A DNA stretch of 64,000 bases from CANLBN01 sp050298695 (GCA_050298695.1 JBNKUQ010000001.1:34757-98756); one strand, 5' to 3'; shown: positions 1 to 8,345, counted from the first letter of the stretch. Translations and numbers: made by a program. Notes: generated by a model not told the origin, from the letters alone.

Positions 1-282
1 GGCTCCACACCGCTCATGATGTCTCGCTTTAATTCTTCTTTACCCATTTATGCCTTTTCTCGACATACCAAAACACAAGCTAAGGTAGCGCTCTACTTGG
101 GGGTTGAATCAATCCCTTTTTATGGTTTTGAGGATAATCAATATACGACTTATATGCGCGCAATTGATGAGCTAATGAGCCGGGGTTATGTGAAGCGTGG
201 AGATCTCGTGATTTTGACAAAAGGCGATTACGATAATTTACAGGGCGGTACGAATGGTCTTAAAGTGTTGCGTGTAGAGTAG
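1..282 (+). CDS. pyk: Pyruvate kinase, C-terminal part (cut by window edge)
   Basis: The frame is open from base 1 and ends at the TAG at 280-282, so only about the last 93 residues are present. They match the C-terminal domain of pyruvate kinase, which converts phosphoenolpyruvate and ADP to pyruvate and ATP as the last step of glycolysis. The visible signatures are GSTPLMMSR at the start, the SRHTKTQAKVALYLGV stretch, and a terminal GDLVILTKGD beta-hairpin followed by GGTNGLKVLRVE. This domain carries the regulatory site in the family; the catalytic barrel lies outside the window. The ATG at 16 is internal and is not the gene start. The convergent neighbour ends 18 bases downstream and I see no terminator hairpin between them. 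Confidence 0.93.
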   Translation, partial: GSTPLMMSRFNSSLPIYAFSRHTKTQAKVALYLGVESIPFYGFEDNQYTTYMRAIDELMSRGYVKRGDLVILTKGDYDNLQGGTNGLKVLRVE

Positions 283-300
283 CGGATGGCGGTTGTGAGG

Positions 301-1125
301 CTAATCAACAAAAGCCTCCATGCTATCGTTCAAAATGCGAAGCTGTTCAAGTTTGTCACATAGTTCAGATTTATCGATGCCTAGTAGCGCGCTGTGCTCA
401 AAGGGAAAATGAGATAAAAGTTCTTCAATGTCTTCATCTTGAAAGTCGTATAAAAAGTTCGCTAAGAAGAGGATGCCTGCAAGCGCTTTGTAATCATCTT
501 CTGTTACTCCAGGGTCTAATTGATGCAAAATTCCCTCAACAATGCTTTCTGGGAACTTCCACCGATGGGCCAGTTCGGCGCCGACTTCAGGGTAAGTAAA
601 CCCTAAATAACGTGCTTCAGCAGATATTCGGTTACTTCCTTCTATAATGGCTTGATCAATTTCTACGGCTTTTGGGTTGGCCAATATGCGTATTATCAAG
701 CCACCGACATCAAAGAGCATGCCGCAAGTAAAGGCAACTTCGGCATCAATGTGCGGAGTGAGTTTGGCAACAGAGTGACTCAAGCAAGCGATGCTGAAGC
801 TCTTTTTCCAAAAGGCTCGGATATCGAATCCTTCTGGAGGGATAAATGCACGGGTTAATCCTGAGGCGAGAACGATTGTACGTAATGCATTCATTCCCAG
901 TAAAACTACCGCTTCGTTCACGGAACCGATTTGTCTATGCCCTCCGTATTTTGCCGAGTTAGCCATTCTTAGGACTTTGGCAGTCATTGCTGGATCCATG
1001 CTCACTTTTCTGGCTATTTTTTGGCTATCAATATGGTTGGAACTTAAACTCTCAATTAATTCCTGCACGACCTCCGGTATGGTAGGCATATTTTGTGCGT
1101 TATAGATAAATTTATTGAGATCCAC
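301..1125 (-). CDS. HDOD domain signalling protein
   Basis: A protein of about 274 residues made almost entirely of an HDOD domain, a relative of HD phosphohydrolases that usually lacks the metal-binding residues and acts in signalling. The start of the domain shows the typical pattern MPTIPEVVQELIESL, then ARKVSMDPAMTAKVLRMANS and a GSVNEAVVLLGMNALRTIVL helix pair. There is no signal peptide or membrane segment, so it should be cytoplasmic. Two GTG codons are possible starts. AAGGA sits directly against the first (1131) but is well spaced, 6 bases, from the second (1125), which I prefer. It is transcribed away from the OmpA-like lipoprotein and towards pyruvate kinase. Its target cannot be read from sequence. 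Confidence 0.85.
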   Translation of the reverse strand: MDLNKFIYNAQNMPTIPEVVQELIESLSSNHIDSQKIARKVSMDPAMTAKVLRMANSAKYGGHRQIGSVNEAVVLLGMNALRTIVLASGLTRAFIPPEGFDIRAFWKKSFSIACLSHSVAKLTPHIDAEVAFTCGMLFDVGGLIIRILANPKAVEIDQAIIEGSNRISAEARYLGFTYPEVGAELAHRWKFPESIVEGILHQLDPGVTEDDYKALAGILFLANFLYDFQDEDIEELLSHFPFEHSALLGIDKSELCDKLEQLRILNDSMEAFVD

Positions 1126-1361
1126 TGGCACTCCTTAGCGACATTCGTTAGCATCTTTTAATATTAGCTCAGAAAAACAAAAAATCACGCCATTCATCAA
1201 GTAAGAACGCTGAGATAAGGTTATTCTCTGAAGTAGAAATCCAGAGCGCTGAAGGTTAACGCCCTTTATTGTGATGGTACTGTTGGATACAAAAAGCGAA
1301 AGTTTGTTACTACTATCTAAATTCTCAGTGATAAAATCACACATTACAGACAGGGTGAAAA

Positions 1362-2015
1362 ATGAAAAAACTCAAATACAGTATTGTAATTTTCAGTGTT
1401 AGTGCGCTGAGTGTGTTAACCGCTTGCACCACGCAAGATGCATATACCGGGGAGACCAAGGTGAATCGTGCAACTACTTACGGTATCGTTGGTGCTGTTG
1501 TTTGTGGTGCTATCGGAGCAACTGAAAGTAGTAAGCGTGCAAGAAATGCAGCGACGGCGTGTGGTTTGGCTGGAGCCGGTGTGGGAGCCTATATGGATGC
1601 TCAGGAAAAGAAATTGCGGGAAGAATTAGTGGACTCGGGTGTTCAAGTGGTTAGAGATGGGGATAATCTGCGATTAGTGATGCCAAATAGCATCACGTTT
1701 GATGTAAACCAATCAACATTGAGCCAGTCGATTTATAAAACTTTGAATGCGGTTGTAAAAGTATTAAATGAATTTAATGAGACTCGTCTACAGGTGGCAG
1801 GGCATACCGATTCTTCAGGGGCTGAGGACTACAATCAGAAACTATCTGAGCGAAGAGCAAAAAGTGTTAGCGATTATTTACTTTCTCGCAATGTGCTCGC
1901 CAGCCGATTAGTGACCGTAGGTTATGGAGAAACTCGCCCCATTGCGAGTAATGAGAGTGCAGCAGGTCGAGCAGAAAACCGCCGTGTTGAGTTGTTGATA
2001 CAACCCAATAAATAA
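1362..2015 (+). CDS. OmpA-family outer-membrane lipoprotein (YiaD-like)
   Basis: A 217-residue lipoprotein. The N-terminus is a basic, hydrophobic signal ending in a lipobox, SVLTAC, so the mature protein starts at about Cys22. A glycine-rich, helical segment follows at about 38-80 (GIVGAVVCGAIGA, then AACGLAGAGVGAYMDAQEKK), resembling glycine-zipper domains. Residues about 105-215 form an OmpA C-terminal peptidoglycan-binding domain, with ITFDVNQSTL, the VAGHTDSSGAEDYNQKLSERRA core and NRRVEL at the end. The likely role is to tie the outer membrane to the cell wall, as in E. coli YiaD. AGGGTG lies 8 bases before the ATG. It stands alone, diverging from the HDOD gene. Confidence 0.88.
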   Translation: MKKLKYSIVIFSVSALSVLTACTTQDAYTGETKVNRATTYGIVGAVVCGAIGATESSKRARNAATACGLAGAGVGAYMDAQEKKLREELVDSGVQVVRDGDNLRLVMPNSITFDVNQSTLSQSIYKTLNAVVKVLNEFNETRLQVAGHTDSSGAEDYNQKLSERRAKSVSDYLLSRNVLASRLVTVGYGETRPIASNESAAGRAENRRVELLIQPNK

Positions 2016-2182
2016 TTTGTTATGAGCCCTTTGTACGAAAGCCATTTTGCTCCCATACAGTGTAAAAACGTACTCAATCGGTCTTAAACCATAAACTCCC
2101 TCTTTCCGTGGGTTTTCTACGTGCCCTTGGGGTATGCCTTGCCTGAAAGCAAAATCATCTTTCGTGTAGAGGCCTCGTTATT

Positions 2183-2428
2183 TTAGAGTTTAGGAAAGAC
2201 CCAGCCATCTCTGATATCAATATCTACAGCGAGTAATACTTGTTTTTGACAGGGCCCAGCAATGCATAGCCCTGTTGTTATTTCGAAGAGTGCGCCATGA
2301 GTGGCGCATTGGATGAGGGATTTATCGGGCGTTAAAAATTGGTCTTGTTGCCACTCCAAGGGTAATCCTAAGTGTGGGCAGCTATTCGTGAAAAAATAAA
2401 GCTGCTGTCTCTTATTAACCGCAAACAA
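2183..2428 (-). CDS. Rieske [2Fe-2S] domain protein, start unclear
   Basis: A small soluble Rieske protein. Both cluster-binding boxes are present, CPHLG (about residues 18-22) and CATHGALF (about 41-48), giving the Cys-x-His...Cys-x-x-His ligands of a [2Fe-2S] cluster. It resembles the single-domain ferredoxin subunits of oxygenase systems, but no oxygenase gene is nearby, so its partner is unknown. The first usable start in frame is TTG at 2428, giving 81 residues. Family-like sequence (VCHINDIPESSSKAFEYNGH) clearly continues upstream in frame to about 2491 without an ATG, GTG or TTG. That upstream part lies in a 12-bp perfect inverted repeat. The gene may use a rare start codon, be damaged at its 5' end, or be read through from htpX, whose stop lies about 35 bases further upstream. 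Confidence 0.72.
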   Translation of the reverse strand: MFAVNKRQQLYFFTNSCPHLGLPLEWQQDQFLTPDKSLIQCATHGALFEITTGLCIAGPCQKQVLLAVDIDIRDGWVFPKL

Positions 2429-2466
2429 TGAGTGGCCGTTGTATTCAAAGGCCTTGCTGCTGCTTT

Positions 2467-2494
2467 CCGGTATGTCATTGATATGACATACCGG
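2467..2494. repeat. Perfect 12-bp inverted repeat between htpX and the Rieske gene
   Basis: CCGGTATGTCAT (2467-2478), the loop TGAT, then ATGACATACCGG (2483-2494). No T-run follows on either strand, so it does not look like an intrinsic terminator. It overlaps the apparent N-terminal codons of the Rieske protein. It could be an operator, an mRNA stem controlling translation, or an inserted short palindrome. Confidence 0.75.
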
Positions 2495-2525
2495 ATGTGG
2501 GTTGCTGCTATCGATCTTTCTTGTC

Positions 2526-3416
2526 CTAAGACATGCTCTGTTGTAAAGCGCGTATGCGCTCTTCCAATGGAGGGTGACTAGAAAATAGTTTAATTAAGCC
2601 TTCCTTGAAACCACTGCTAATACCAAAGGCTGTCATAGTGTCTGGCATTGACGATGGCATGTGAGCCTTTTGTTCTTGCAGTAAACGATTTAATGCCGCA
2701 ATCATAGAACTTCTGTCGGCTAGTCTGGCTCCGGCAGCATCTGCGCGATACTCACGGTAACGCGAAAACTTCATCACAATTATACTGGCCAGAACGGCTA
2801 AAACCATTTCTGCAATAAATGTTGTGATATAAAAACCGATACCGTGCCCACGTTCGTTTTTAAAAACAACTTTATCAACCGTATGGCCAATGATGCGAGC
2901 AAAGAACATAACAAAGGTATTTACCACCCCTTGAATCAGGCTTAGGGTCACCATGTCACCGTTGGCTACGTGGCCAATTTCGTGTGCGAGAACCGCGCGT
3001 ACTTCATTGCGGTCAAAGCGCTGTAATAGTCCCTGGCTCACGGCTACCAAGGCATCATTTCTATTCCAGCCCGTAGCAAAAGCGTTGGATTCCGGGGCAG
3101 GGAAAATACCTACTTCCGGCATCGCTATTCCTGCTTTTTCAGCCAGTTCGCGTGTGGTTTCAACTAGCCAGCGTTCTTCGGCAGTGCGTGGGGTATCAAT
3201 AATTTTGGTCCCAGTGGTTTTTTTGGCCATCCACTTTGAGATAAACAAGGAAATGAGTGATCCGCTGAATCCAAAAATAGCACAGAAAATTAATAAACTA
3301 GTTAAGTTTAGGCCTGAGCCTTGGAGATAGTGTTCCACCCCCAGTAGTTGTAGCGTAATACTCGCAATGAATAATACGGCTAAATTGGTGAGAAGAAATA
3401 AGCCTATACGCATCAT
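2526..3416 (-). CDS. htpX: Protease HtpX (membrane zinc metalloprotease)
   Basis: A 296-residue inner-membrane protease of family M48, the usual length for HtpX. Two hydrophobic helices at the N-terminus (about 4-22 and 37-58) anchor it. The catalytic motif HEIGH sits at about 145-149, followed by ANGDMVTL, two further hydrophobic segments (about 155-175 and 195-215) and the third zinc ligand region in SRYREYRADAAGARL at about 219-233. HtpX degrades misfolded membrane proteins and cooperates with FtsH; in many bacteria it is induced by envelope stress. No such promoter was recognised here. The Rieske gene follows in the same direction. Confidence 0.96.
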   Translation of the reverse strand: MMRIGLFLLTNLAVLFIASITLQLLGVEHYLQGSGLNLTSLLIFCAIFGFSGSLISLFISKWMAKKTTGTKIIDTPRTAEERWLVETTRELAEKAGIAMPEVGIFPAPESNAFATGWNRNDALVAVSQGLLQRFDRNEVRAVLAHEIGHVANGDMVTLSLIQGVVNTFVMFFARIIGHTVDKVVFKNERGHGIGFYITTFIAEMVLAVLASIIVMKFSRYREYRADAAGARLADRSSMIAALNRLLQEQKAHMPSSMPDTMTAFGISSGFKEGLIKLFSSHPPLEERIRALQQSMS

Positions 3417-3543
3417 AAAATAACAGCTCCAAAAGAAATAAAAGCAAGGTGGATTTACCAGTCTTTATGATGTGTCCGCTGGTCCAAAATTCAATAGTCC
3501 CTATTGATAATTTAACGGTATAGCATAGTGAGAATTTGTAGTG

Positions 3544-3816
3544 TTAAATTTCCCCAGCTTCTTGCAATAACTTGTTTTTTAAGTCGGGCTCAAGGTTATT
3601 CCAGTGGGTATTGATCAAAGCTCCTTGAAGCGCGTAAAGCATGACTTTAGAAACATGAATGTCGCGCTCTTTAATCCGCTGGTAAACAGCGACTGGCCCT
3701 GCTTCTTGTAGGTCTGCATAGCTATTAATACCTACAGCATGTAAGATATTTACAGATGCTGCGCCAAGGTTTTTTAAGTTGAGAAGCTCGTCATTCTCTT
3801 TGTTTGATTTGGTCAT
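3544..3816 (-). CDS. TfoX/Sxy C-terminal domain protein, stand-alone
   Basis: A 90-residue protein that corresponds only to the C-terminal domain of TfoX/Sxy. It shows the helix-hairpin-helix style pattern LLNLKNLGAASVNILHAVGI, then SYADLQEAGPVAVYQRIKE and the ending LYALQGALINTHWNNL. Full-length TfoX/Sxy proteins activate competence genes with CRP in Haemophilus and Vibrio, but that activity also involves an N-terminal domain, which is absent. Stand-alone C-terminal domains are common in gammaproteobacteria and have no firm function. The gene lies upstream of htpX in the same direction, with about 130 bases between them. Confidence 0.85.
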   Translation of the reverse strand: MTKSNKENDELLNLKNLGAASVNILHAVGINSYADLQEAGPVAVYQRIKERDIHVSKVMLYALQGALINTHWNNLEPDLKNKLLQEAGEI

Positions 3817-4134
3817 GATGCCTAATCCTAAATTATTATTTTTATCGTTAGGTTGATACTGAAGCGATTAATTCTTTTTGCCGCATACATTGAGCTAGAA
3901 AAATTGAATCGCTGTCGACCTGAATGTTTGATAAAACGCCACCTAGCGTTTATGAACTTGCATCTTTTCGCTTTGCAGTAAAAGAGTAATAAGATTTGCT
4001 AGGTTGATCTAAAAAATAAATTGACTGAAAAGCAACTATACATTTTTGAAATAACGGTGAAAAGTACTTATTCGCTTATTTAATGCTCCTTTATGAGGAC
4101 TTAGTCGTAAAACGAAGAAAATGGTGCCAGTATT
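3817..4134. other. Gene-free stretch between divergent genes
   Basis: About 318 AT-rich bases separating the TfoX-type gene from the M15 peptidase gene. It must hold promoters for both directions, but I see no convincing -35/-10 pair, no terminator and no repeat of note. Confidence 0.5.
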
Positions 4135-4812
4135 TTGCTAAATATTCTCTGTGGATGTAACGATGAGCATGTGTGTGCGATAGAAGGGCACATTGCATTA
4201 CATTATAAGCTAGTTGAGCCATGGTCTCAGTTGGTGGCTGCGGCTAAGAAAGAAGGCTTTGCTCTAGCTTTAGCGAGCGGATTTAGGAGCTTTGAGCGGC
4301 AGTCTTTGATTTGGAATGCTAAATTATCCGGCTCTCGTCCCGTGTTAGATGACCAAGGTTCGGTTCTTGATATTGCCGCCCTTAGTCCTCTAGAACGTGT
4401 TGAACGTGTCATGCGCTGGTCTGCCTTGCCGGGAACATCTCGCCACCATTGGGGAACGGATATGGATATTTATGATAGTGCTGCCATCCCCGATTCTTAT
4501 CAGTTACAACTTATTCCTTCTGAATATACGGATGGCGGACCCTTTGCTCCTATGATGGAGTGGTTGCACCGCTATCTTCAGCAAGATCAAAGCCCCGACT
4601 TTTTCTTTCCTTATCTATGTGATCGAGGCGGCGTCATACCTGAGCCTTGGCATTTAAGTTATCGGCCATTAGCAGAACAGTTTCAACAGGAGTGGTCGCT
4701 TGACAGTGTGGCTGAGTTGATCAGAGGCAGTGATCTTTTGGAAAAAGATACGGTTCTTGAGCATCTCGATAGCCTATACAAAAAATATATCCATCATTCG
4801 ATTCATCCCTAG
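4135..4812 (+). CDS. M15-family D-alanyl-D-alanine carboxypeptidase
   Basis: A 225-residue zinc peptidase of the VanY/DacD-like M15B family. The family motifs are all visible: SGFRS (about 62-66), the zinc-binding SRHHWGTDMD (about 101-110) and the EPWHLSY box (about 169-175). Such enzymes trim the terminal D-Ala from peptidoglycan stem peptides. No clear signal peptide precedes the domain, so the protein may act on cytoplasmic precursors or recycled muropeptides, or export may be unusual. The start is TTG at 4135; the nearby ATG (4121) and GTG (4124) are out of frame. cysE follows after 44 bases in the same direction. Confidence 0.87.
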   Translation: MLNILCGCNDEHVCAIEGHIALHYKLVEPWSQLVAAAKKEGFALALASGFRSFERQSLIWNAKLSGSRPVLDDQGSVLDIAALSPLERVERVMRWSALPGTSRHHWGTDMDIYDSAAIPDSYQLQLIPSEYTDGGPFAPMMEWLHRYLQQDQSPDFFFPYLCDRGGVIPEPWHLSYRPLAEQFQQEWSLDSVAELIRGSDLLEKDTVLEHLDSLYKKYIHHSIHP

Positions 4813-4856
4813 TATGCTGTATAGTCCTGTTACTTCGTTGGCAATATATATTTATT

Positions 4857-5687
4857 ATGACTCAGGGCTCAGCATCGACAACCGTTCACACCATTGATCA
4901 AGAAAAAAATCGTCAGATGGAGGTGTGGCGAGCTATTACGGTAGAAGCTTTGGCTGCCAGCCGGTCTCAGCCTGTGATGGCCAGTTTTTTTCACAGCAAT
5001 GTCTTAAATCATGAGAGTTTTAAGGAATCTATTAGCTTTTATCTGGCTAGTTTGCTCGGTTGCAAAACGATTCCCGCCATGACTATTCAGTCTGTTTTTC
5101 ATCAAGCCTTTGAGCAGCAACCCACATTAATAGAGCAGATGCTGAATGATTTGTTGGCACATTACACGCGTGATGCCGCCTGTGACCAATATGTCATCCC
5201 GCTGCTATACTTTAAAGGTTTCCACGCTATACAGTCTTATCGTATTGCCCATTGGCTGTGGAATCAAAATCGACAACTCTTGGCGCTGTATTTTCAGCAT
5301 CGCATTGCCGCTCTCTTTGATGTGGATATTCATCCTGCGGCGGTATTGGGCTCGGGCATTATGCTAGATCATGCGACAGGGTTAGTGGTTGGCGAAACAT
5401 CGGTGATTGAAAACGACGTATCCATTCTCCACGGAGTGACTCTCGGTGGTTCTGGTGCATTAGGGGGTGACCGGCATCCTAAAATCCGTCGTGGTGTATT
5501 GTTGAGTGCGGGAGCAAAAATATTGGGCAATATCGAAGTGGGAGAGGGCGCAAAAGTTGGAGCAGGTAGTGTCGTGCTGGAGAATGTTGCTGCTCATGCC
5601 ACCGTTGCTGGCGTGCCAGCCAGAGTGGTAGGTAAAGCGTCTAGCAATATGCCTTCTTTGGATATGAATCATAACATTGATTCATAG
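4857..5687 (+). CDS. cysE: Serine O-acetyltransferase
   Basis: A 276-residue cytoplasmic enzyme that transfers acetyl from acetyl-CoA to serine, giving O-acetylserine for cysteine synthesis. The N-terminal helical domain (about 20-145) contains the typical FKGFHAIQSYRIAHWLW region. The C-terminal left-handed beta-helix is built of hexapeptide repeats: DIHPAAVLGSGIMLDHATG with its catalytic Asp-His pair, VVGETSVIENDVSILHGVTL, then the loop GGDRHPKI and the end GVPARVVG. The length fits E. coli CysE (273). No sulphur-metabolism genes adjoin it. Confidence 0.96.
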   Translation: MTQGSASTTVHTIDQEKNRQMEVWRAITVEALAASRSQPVMASFFHSNVLNHESFKESISFYLASLLGCKTIPAMTIQSVFHQAFEQQPTLIEQMLNDLLAHYTRDAACDQYVIPLLYFKGFHAIQSYRIAHWLWNQNRQLLALYFQHRIAALFDVDIHPAAVLGSGIMLDHATGLVVGETSVIENDVSILHGVTLGGSGALGGDRHPKIRRGVLLSAGAKILGNIEVGEGAKVGAGSVVLENVAAHATVAGVPARVVGKASSNMPSLDMNHNIDS

Positions 5688-5760
5688 ATTGATTTAAAAA
5701 TAAAGGTAGCTATCTACACGTAAGTGGTCAGCTTACCCAAAAAAAGAACAGAGAATAAAA

Positions 5761-6477
5761 ATGACCGATGCAGGCTTTTCCGTTGTTTTTCGTGGCGATA
5801 TTGTCATTGGTGAAAACTTACTGGATGTTAAGCAAAAACTAAAAAAAATCTTCAAGACCAGTGATGAACGTATCGATGCGCTCTTTACAGGAAAGCCTGT
5901 CCCGCTTAAAACGAATTTATCAAAAACAGAAGCTGAGAAGTATCAAACCATCTTAAAGCAAGCGGGTGTTATTGTTAGCCTCGAATCCTCATCTGCAACA
6001 AAAGCGTCTGTTACAACTAATAATTCCTCAGTTTCCAAAAAAGATGTGATGTCTTCGAGAGAAGGCAGTGCTGAAACCACTGGCAATAAAAATTTCCAGT
6101 CATGGGAATTAAAACCGACAGGTAGCCTGTTGCAGGATAAGAAATTGGTTTCTGAGCCGATGCCTATAAACACAGATCATATTCAAGTAAAAGCGCAAGA
6201 GGGCAATCTTTTAAATGAGAGTGAACGCTCAACTGATCCAGAACCCCCCATTGATATCGACTCGCTTAACTGGGACTTAACGGCTCACGGTGAAGCCTTG
6301 TTAAAAGAGACAGAAAAAAAAATCGTAGAACAATTAAATATTGATACTGATACCATTACACTTGCGGAAAATAATGGTAATTTGATTCGTGATGAAGAAA
6401 GAAAAAAGGTTAAGCCTGTAGAGGTGGATATTAGCCATTTAACGTTGATAAATAATAAAGATGATAGTAATTCTTAG
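5761..6477 (+). CDS. Hypothetical protein with small N-terminal domain and acidic tail
   Basis: A 238-residue protein without signal peptide or membrane segment. Residues about 7-77 form a compact domain (VVFRGDIVIGENLLDVKQKL, then FKTSDERIDALFTGKPV and a closing KYQTILKQAGVIVSLE). I have the impression of similar modules at the N-termini of other gammaproteobacterial membrane proteins, but I cannot name a family. The rest is low-complexity and rich in Ser, Thr, Asn, Asp and Glu, so probably disordered, with one conserved-looking DSLNWDLTAHGEALL patch near 160. The lipoprotein gene downstream starts 103 bases later, probably in the same transcript. Function unknown. Confidence 0.7.
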   Translation: MTDAGFSVVFRGDIVIGENLLDVKQKLKKIFKTSDERIDALFTGKPVPLKTNLSKTEAEKYQTILKQAGVIVSLESSSATKASVTTNNSSVSKKDVMSSREGSAETTGNKNFQSWELKPTGSLLQDKKLVSEPMPINTDHIQVKAQEGNLLNESERSTDPEPPIDIDSLNWDLTAHGEALLKETEKKIVEQLNIDTDTITLAENNGNLIRDEERKKVKPVEVDISHLTLINNKDDSNS

Positions 6478-6579
6478 ATGGGGCTGAAAATCCCATTGGT
6501 TGACGTCACTATCGTATGTAGGCAGAATAGTTCTCTTATTAAGATCCCTAAATCTACTGTATGGAAAGGAGGTAATGGA

Positions 6580-7881
6580 ATGCTAACACGTCATTCAATC
6601 ATCTATTTAATCATCCCCTTAGTTATCTTGAGCATTTTAGGATGTGAGCGCAAATCCGATGAAGAGCGCATTCTCGAAGATATCAATTCTGCTTCTGTTC
6701 ATTTAACGACGGGGTTAAAGGTGGTTGTTGCCAACCCAGATAATGACCCAAAAATTGCAGAGGCCCAAGAAACACTCCATGCGATTTATGATTCGGTTGA
6801 AGCCAGGCGCCTGAGAGGGAAATCCAGTGACTTTACACTCGTGGAGTTGGGACAGCTTGCCAAGGTGGCCTATAGTGCGAAAGAGTTTGGTAAACAAGAG
6901 GTAGCGAAAGGGCGAAATTCTGATTTTCAATTTTTGGCTCATGTCGTCTATAAAGAGAACATGCCTGACAAGCTCCCCCTTACTGTAGAGCAAGATCACG
7001 CAATTACCTTAGCAGTTTTATTTGCACTGAAAATACACCCTTCTATTCCTGTGCCGATTCCTCAAAAAACCATGCTGTATGAAGCTTGGATGGCAGGTGA
7101 TGCTCAATTTGAGAAAGAATTTTTTAATCTCTTTATCCGTAGTCTGCAAGCAAGTACTTTTGCTCGCAATGAATATTGTGACTTTGCGTTGCAGCATACA
7201 GAAGTACTGCGTGGAAAGACATTGGATCAAGTCGACGCCAAAGCGCTGGCTGAAACATTATTAAAATCCCCAGCTTTAGGTCGGGCTTTGGCTCATGCAC
7301 CGCAAGCGGCTCCGCTAATCATTCCCGTGACTTTATTGCCTGCGGCGCTAGAATTATTTCCAGGTGTGGCACGCATAACTGCACATATCGAGACAGCCAA
7401 TTGTTTTTCCAAGATAGGCGATGATGCAGAAGCATTTCGTCAGCAACAATTTGCAGTAGATGCGGTGGTAGATATGGGGGCTCCAGAAGCCGATATCGCT
7501 TTGCTTAAGGCCAGTCTTTATTACAAACAGGGTGATCTCAATGCTTCAGCGCAGCAGCTGAGAAAAGCAAAAGATAGTCAGTTGCTAGATGAAAGAACGA
7601 AACAGGATTTATCGTTATTGGCTGATACTATGGATAACCCCGATAAAAATTTATTAGAGAAGTATTTTAGTTCAACCGCCATTAGTCTTACCGTTGCGAA
7701 GTTAATTAATCAGCGCCTAAAAGATGAAGGTTTTTACGATGCCTTATATGAAATAGAACAAGTAAAAGATATGCGGCAAATGTATGAAGGCTTATTGTCA
7801 GTGGATGTTGGTGATGCTGCAAATGATGCGTTAGAGTCCGGTAAAGATTTTTTGAATAAGTTAAAAAATAACGCCGAATAA
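6580..7881 (+). CDS. Hypothetical lipoprotein
   Basis: The open frame runs from 6478, but the true start is surely the ATG at 6580. A strong GGAGGT sits 6 bases before it, and it begins a signal peptide (MLTRHSIIYLIIPLVILS) ending in the lipobox SILGC at about residue 22. The mature protein is about 410 residues, mostly helical, with a TPR-like look around 270-340 (AHIETANCFSKIGDDAEAFR, then ADIALLKASLYYKQGDLNAS). It should be anchored in the outer or inner membrane facing the periplasm. I do not recognise a named family. It probably forms a two-gene unit with the acidic-tail protein upstream. Confidence 0.75.
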   Translation: MLTRHSIIYLIIPLVILSILGCERKSDEERILEDINSASVHLTTGLKVVVANPDNDPKIAEAQETLHAIYDSVEARRLRGKSSDFTLVELGQLAKVAYSAKEFGKQEVAKGRNSDFQFLAHVVYKENMPDKLPLTVEQDHAITLAVLFALKIHPSIPVPIPQKTMLYEAWMAGDAQFEKEFFNLFIRSLQASTFARNEYCDFALQHTEVLRGKTLDQVDAKALAETLLKSPALGRALAHAPQAAPLIIPVTLLPAALELFPGVARITAHIETANCFSKIGDDAEAFRQQQFAVDAVVDMGAPEADIALLKASLYYKQGDLNASAQQLRKAKDSQLLDERTKQDLSLLADTMDNPDKNLLEKYFSSTAISLTVAKLINQRLKDEGFYDALYEIEQVKDMRQMYEGLLSVDVGDAANDALESGKDFLNKLKNNAE

Positions 7882-7904
7882 TTTTAAAGGTCCCCTCTAT
7901 TTGA

Positions 7905-7933
7905 TAGTAGAGCCGTATTCGGCGGCTCTACTA
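7905..7933. terminator. Strong 11-bp hairpin after the hypothetical lipoprotein gene
   Basis: TAGTAGAGCCG (7905-7915), a 7-base loop, then CGGCTCTACTA (7923-7933). It begins 23 bases after the stop codon, so it may end the transcript. It lacks a T-run, so termination may not be intrinsic, or the hairpin may belong to the repeat chain that follows. Confidence 0.45.
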
Positions 7934-8158
7934 ATCTAACCGAAAAATCTATAAGTTATTTCTAAAAAAGAGTTTTGCAGTTTTTCTGAGAGTAAATTAC
8001 TCTACTTCTTTAGGGGTTGTAAGCGAACACCCCGTGAGGCGACAGCCCAAGATTCGCATCCTTCAATATTATGTAAAGAGGCCTTTTATACGGATAAAGG
8101 TTTTGTTCTAAGACAAGGAAAAATCGCACGACAAACTTGTAGGAACAGGTTTAGACAT

Positions 8159-8345
8159 CTTTGGATGGCCGTCAGGCCGAACACCATAGAAGGTGTGAGT
8201 CCAAAGAGGGAGTTTATGTTAAATAAATACTCCGCACTTCCTGTGCTTCGCCCTTTCGGGTCAGCAAAAGCTGCTCAAATTCGCTTCAAGCGAATTGGTA
8301 ACCGATTGAGTACGATTTTCCTTGGTACCCCCTTGAGGGGTAAAC
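8159..8345. repeat. Multi-hairpin element (candidate dispersed repeat or structured RNA)
   Basis: An outer stem CTTTGGA (8159-8165) / TCCAAAG (8200-8206) encloses two hairpins, GGCC-GTCA-GGCC and CACC-ATAGAA-GGTG, forming a three-way junction. Further hairpins follow in series: GGAG...CTCC near 8209-8233, GCAC-TTCCT-GTGC, CCC-TTTC-GGG, CAGC-AAAA-GCTG, AATTCGCTT-C-AAGCGAATT (8278-8296) and TACCCC-CTTGA-GGGGTA (8326-8342). Almost every base lies in a stem or a short loop. Confidence 0.6.

Noticed and set aside
791..1105. 104-codon open frame antisense to the HDOD gene
   Set aside because: The minus-strand HDOD protein has clear domain conservation; the plus-strand product has none.
1135..1344. 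69-codon open frame on the minus strand between the HDOD and lipoprotein genes
   Set aside because: No domain, unusual composition, and it occupies the divergent promoter region; not supported as a gene.
3544..3816. Competence regulator TfoX
   Set aside because: Only the C-terminal domain is present, without the N-terminal part or neighbouring competence genes.
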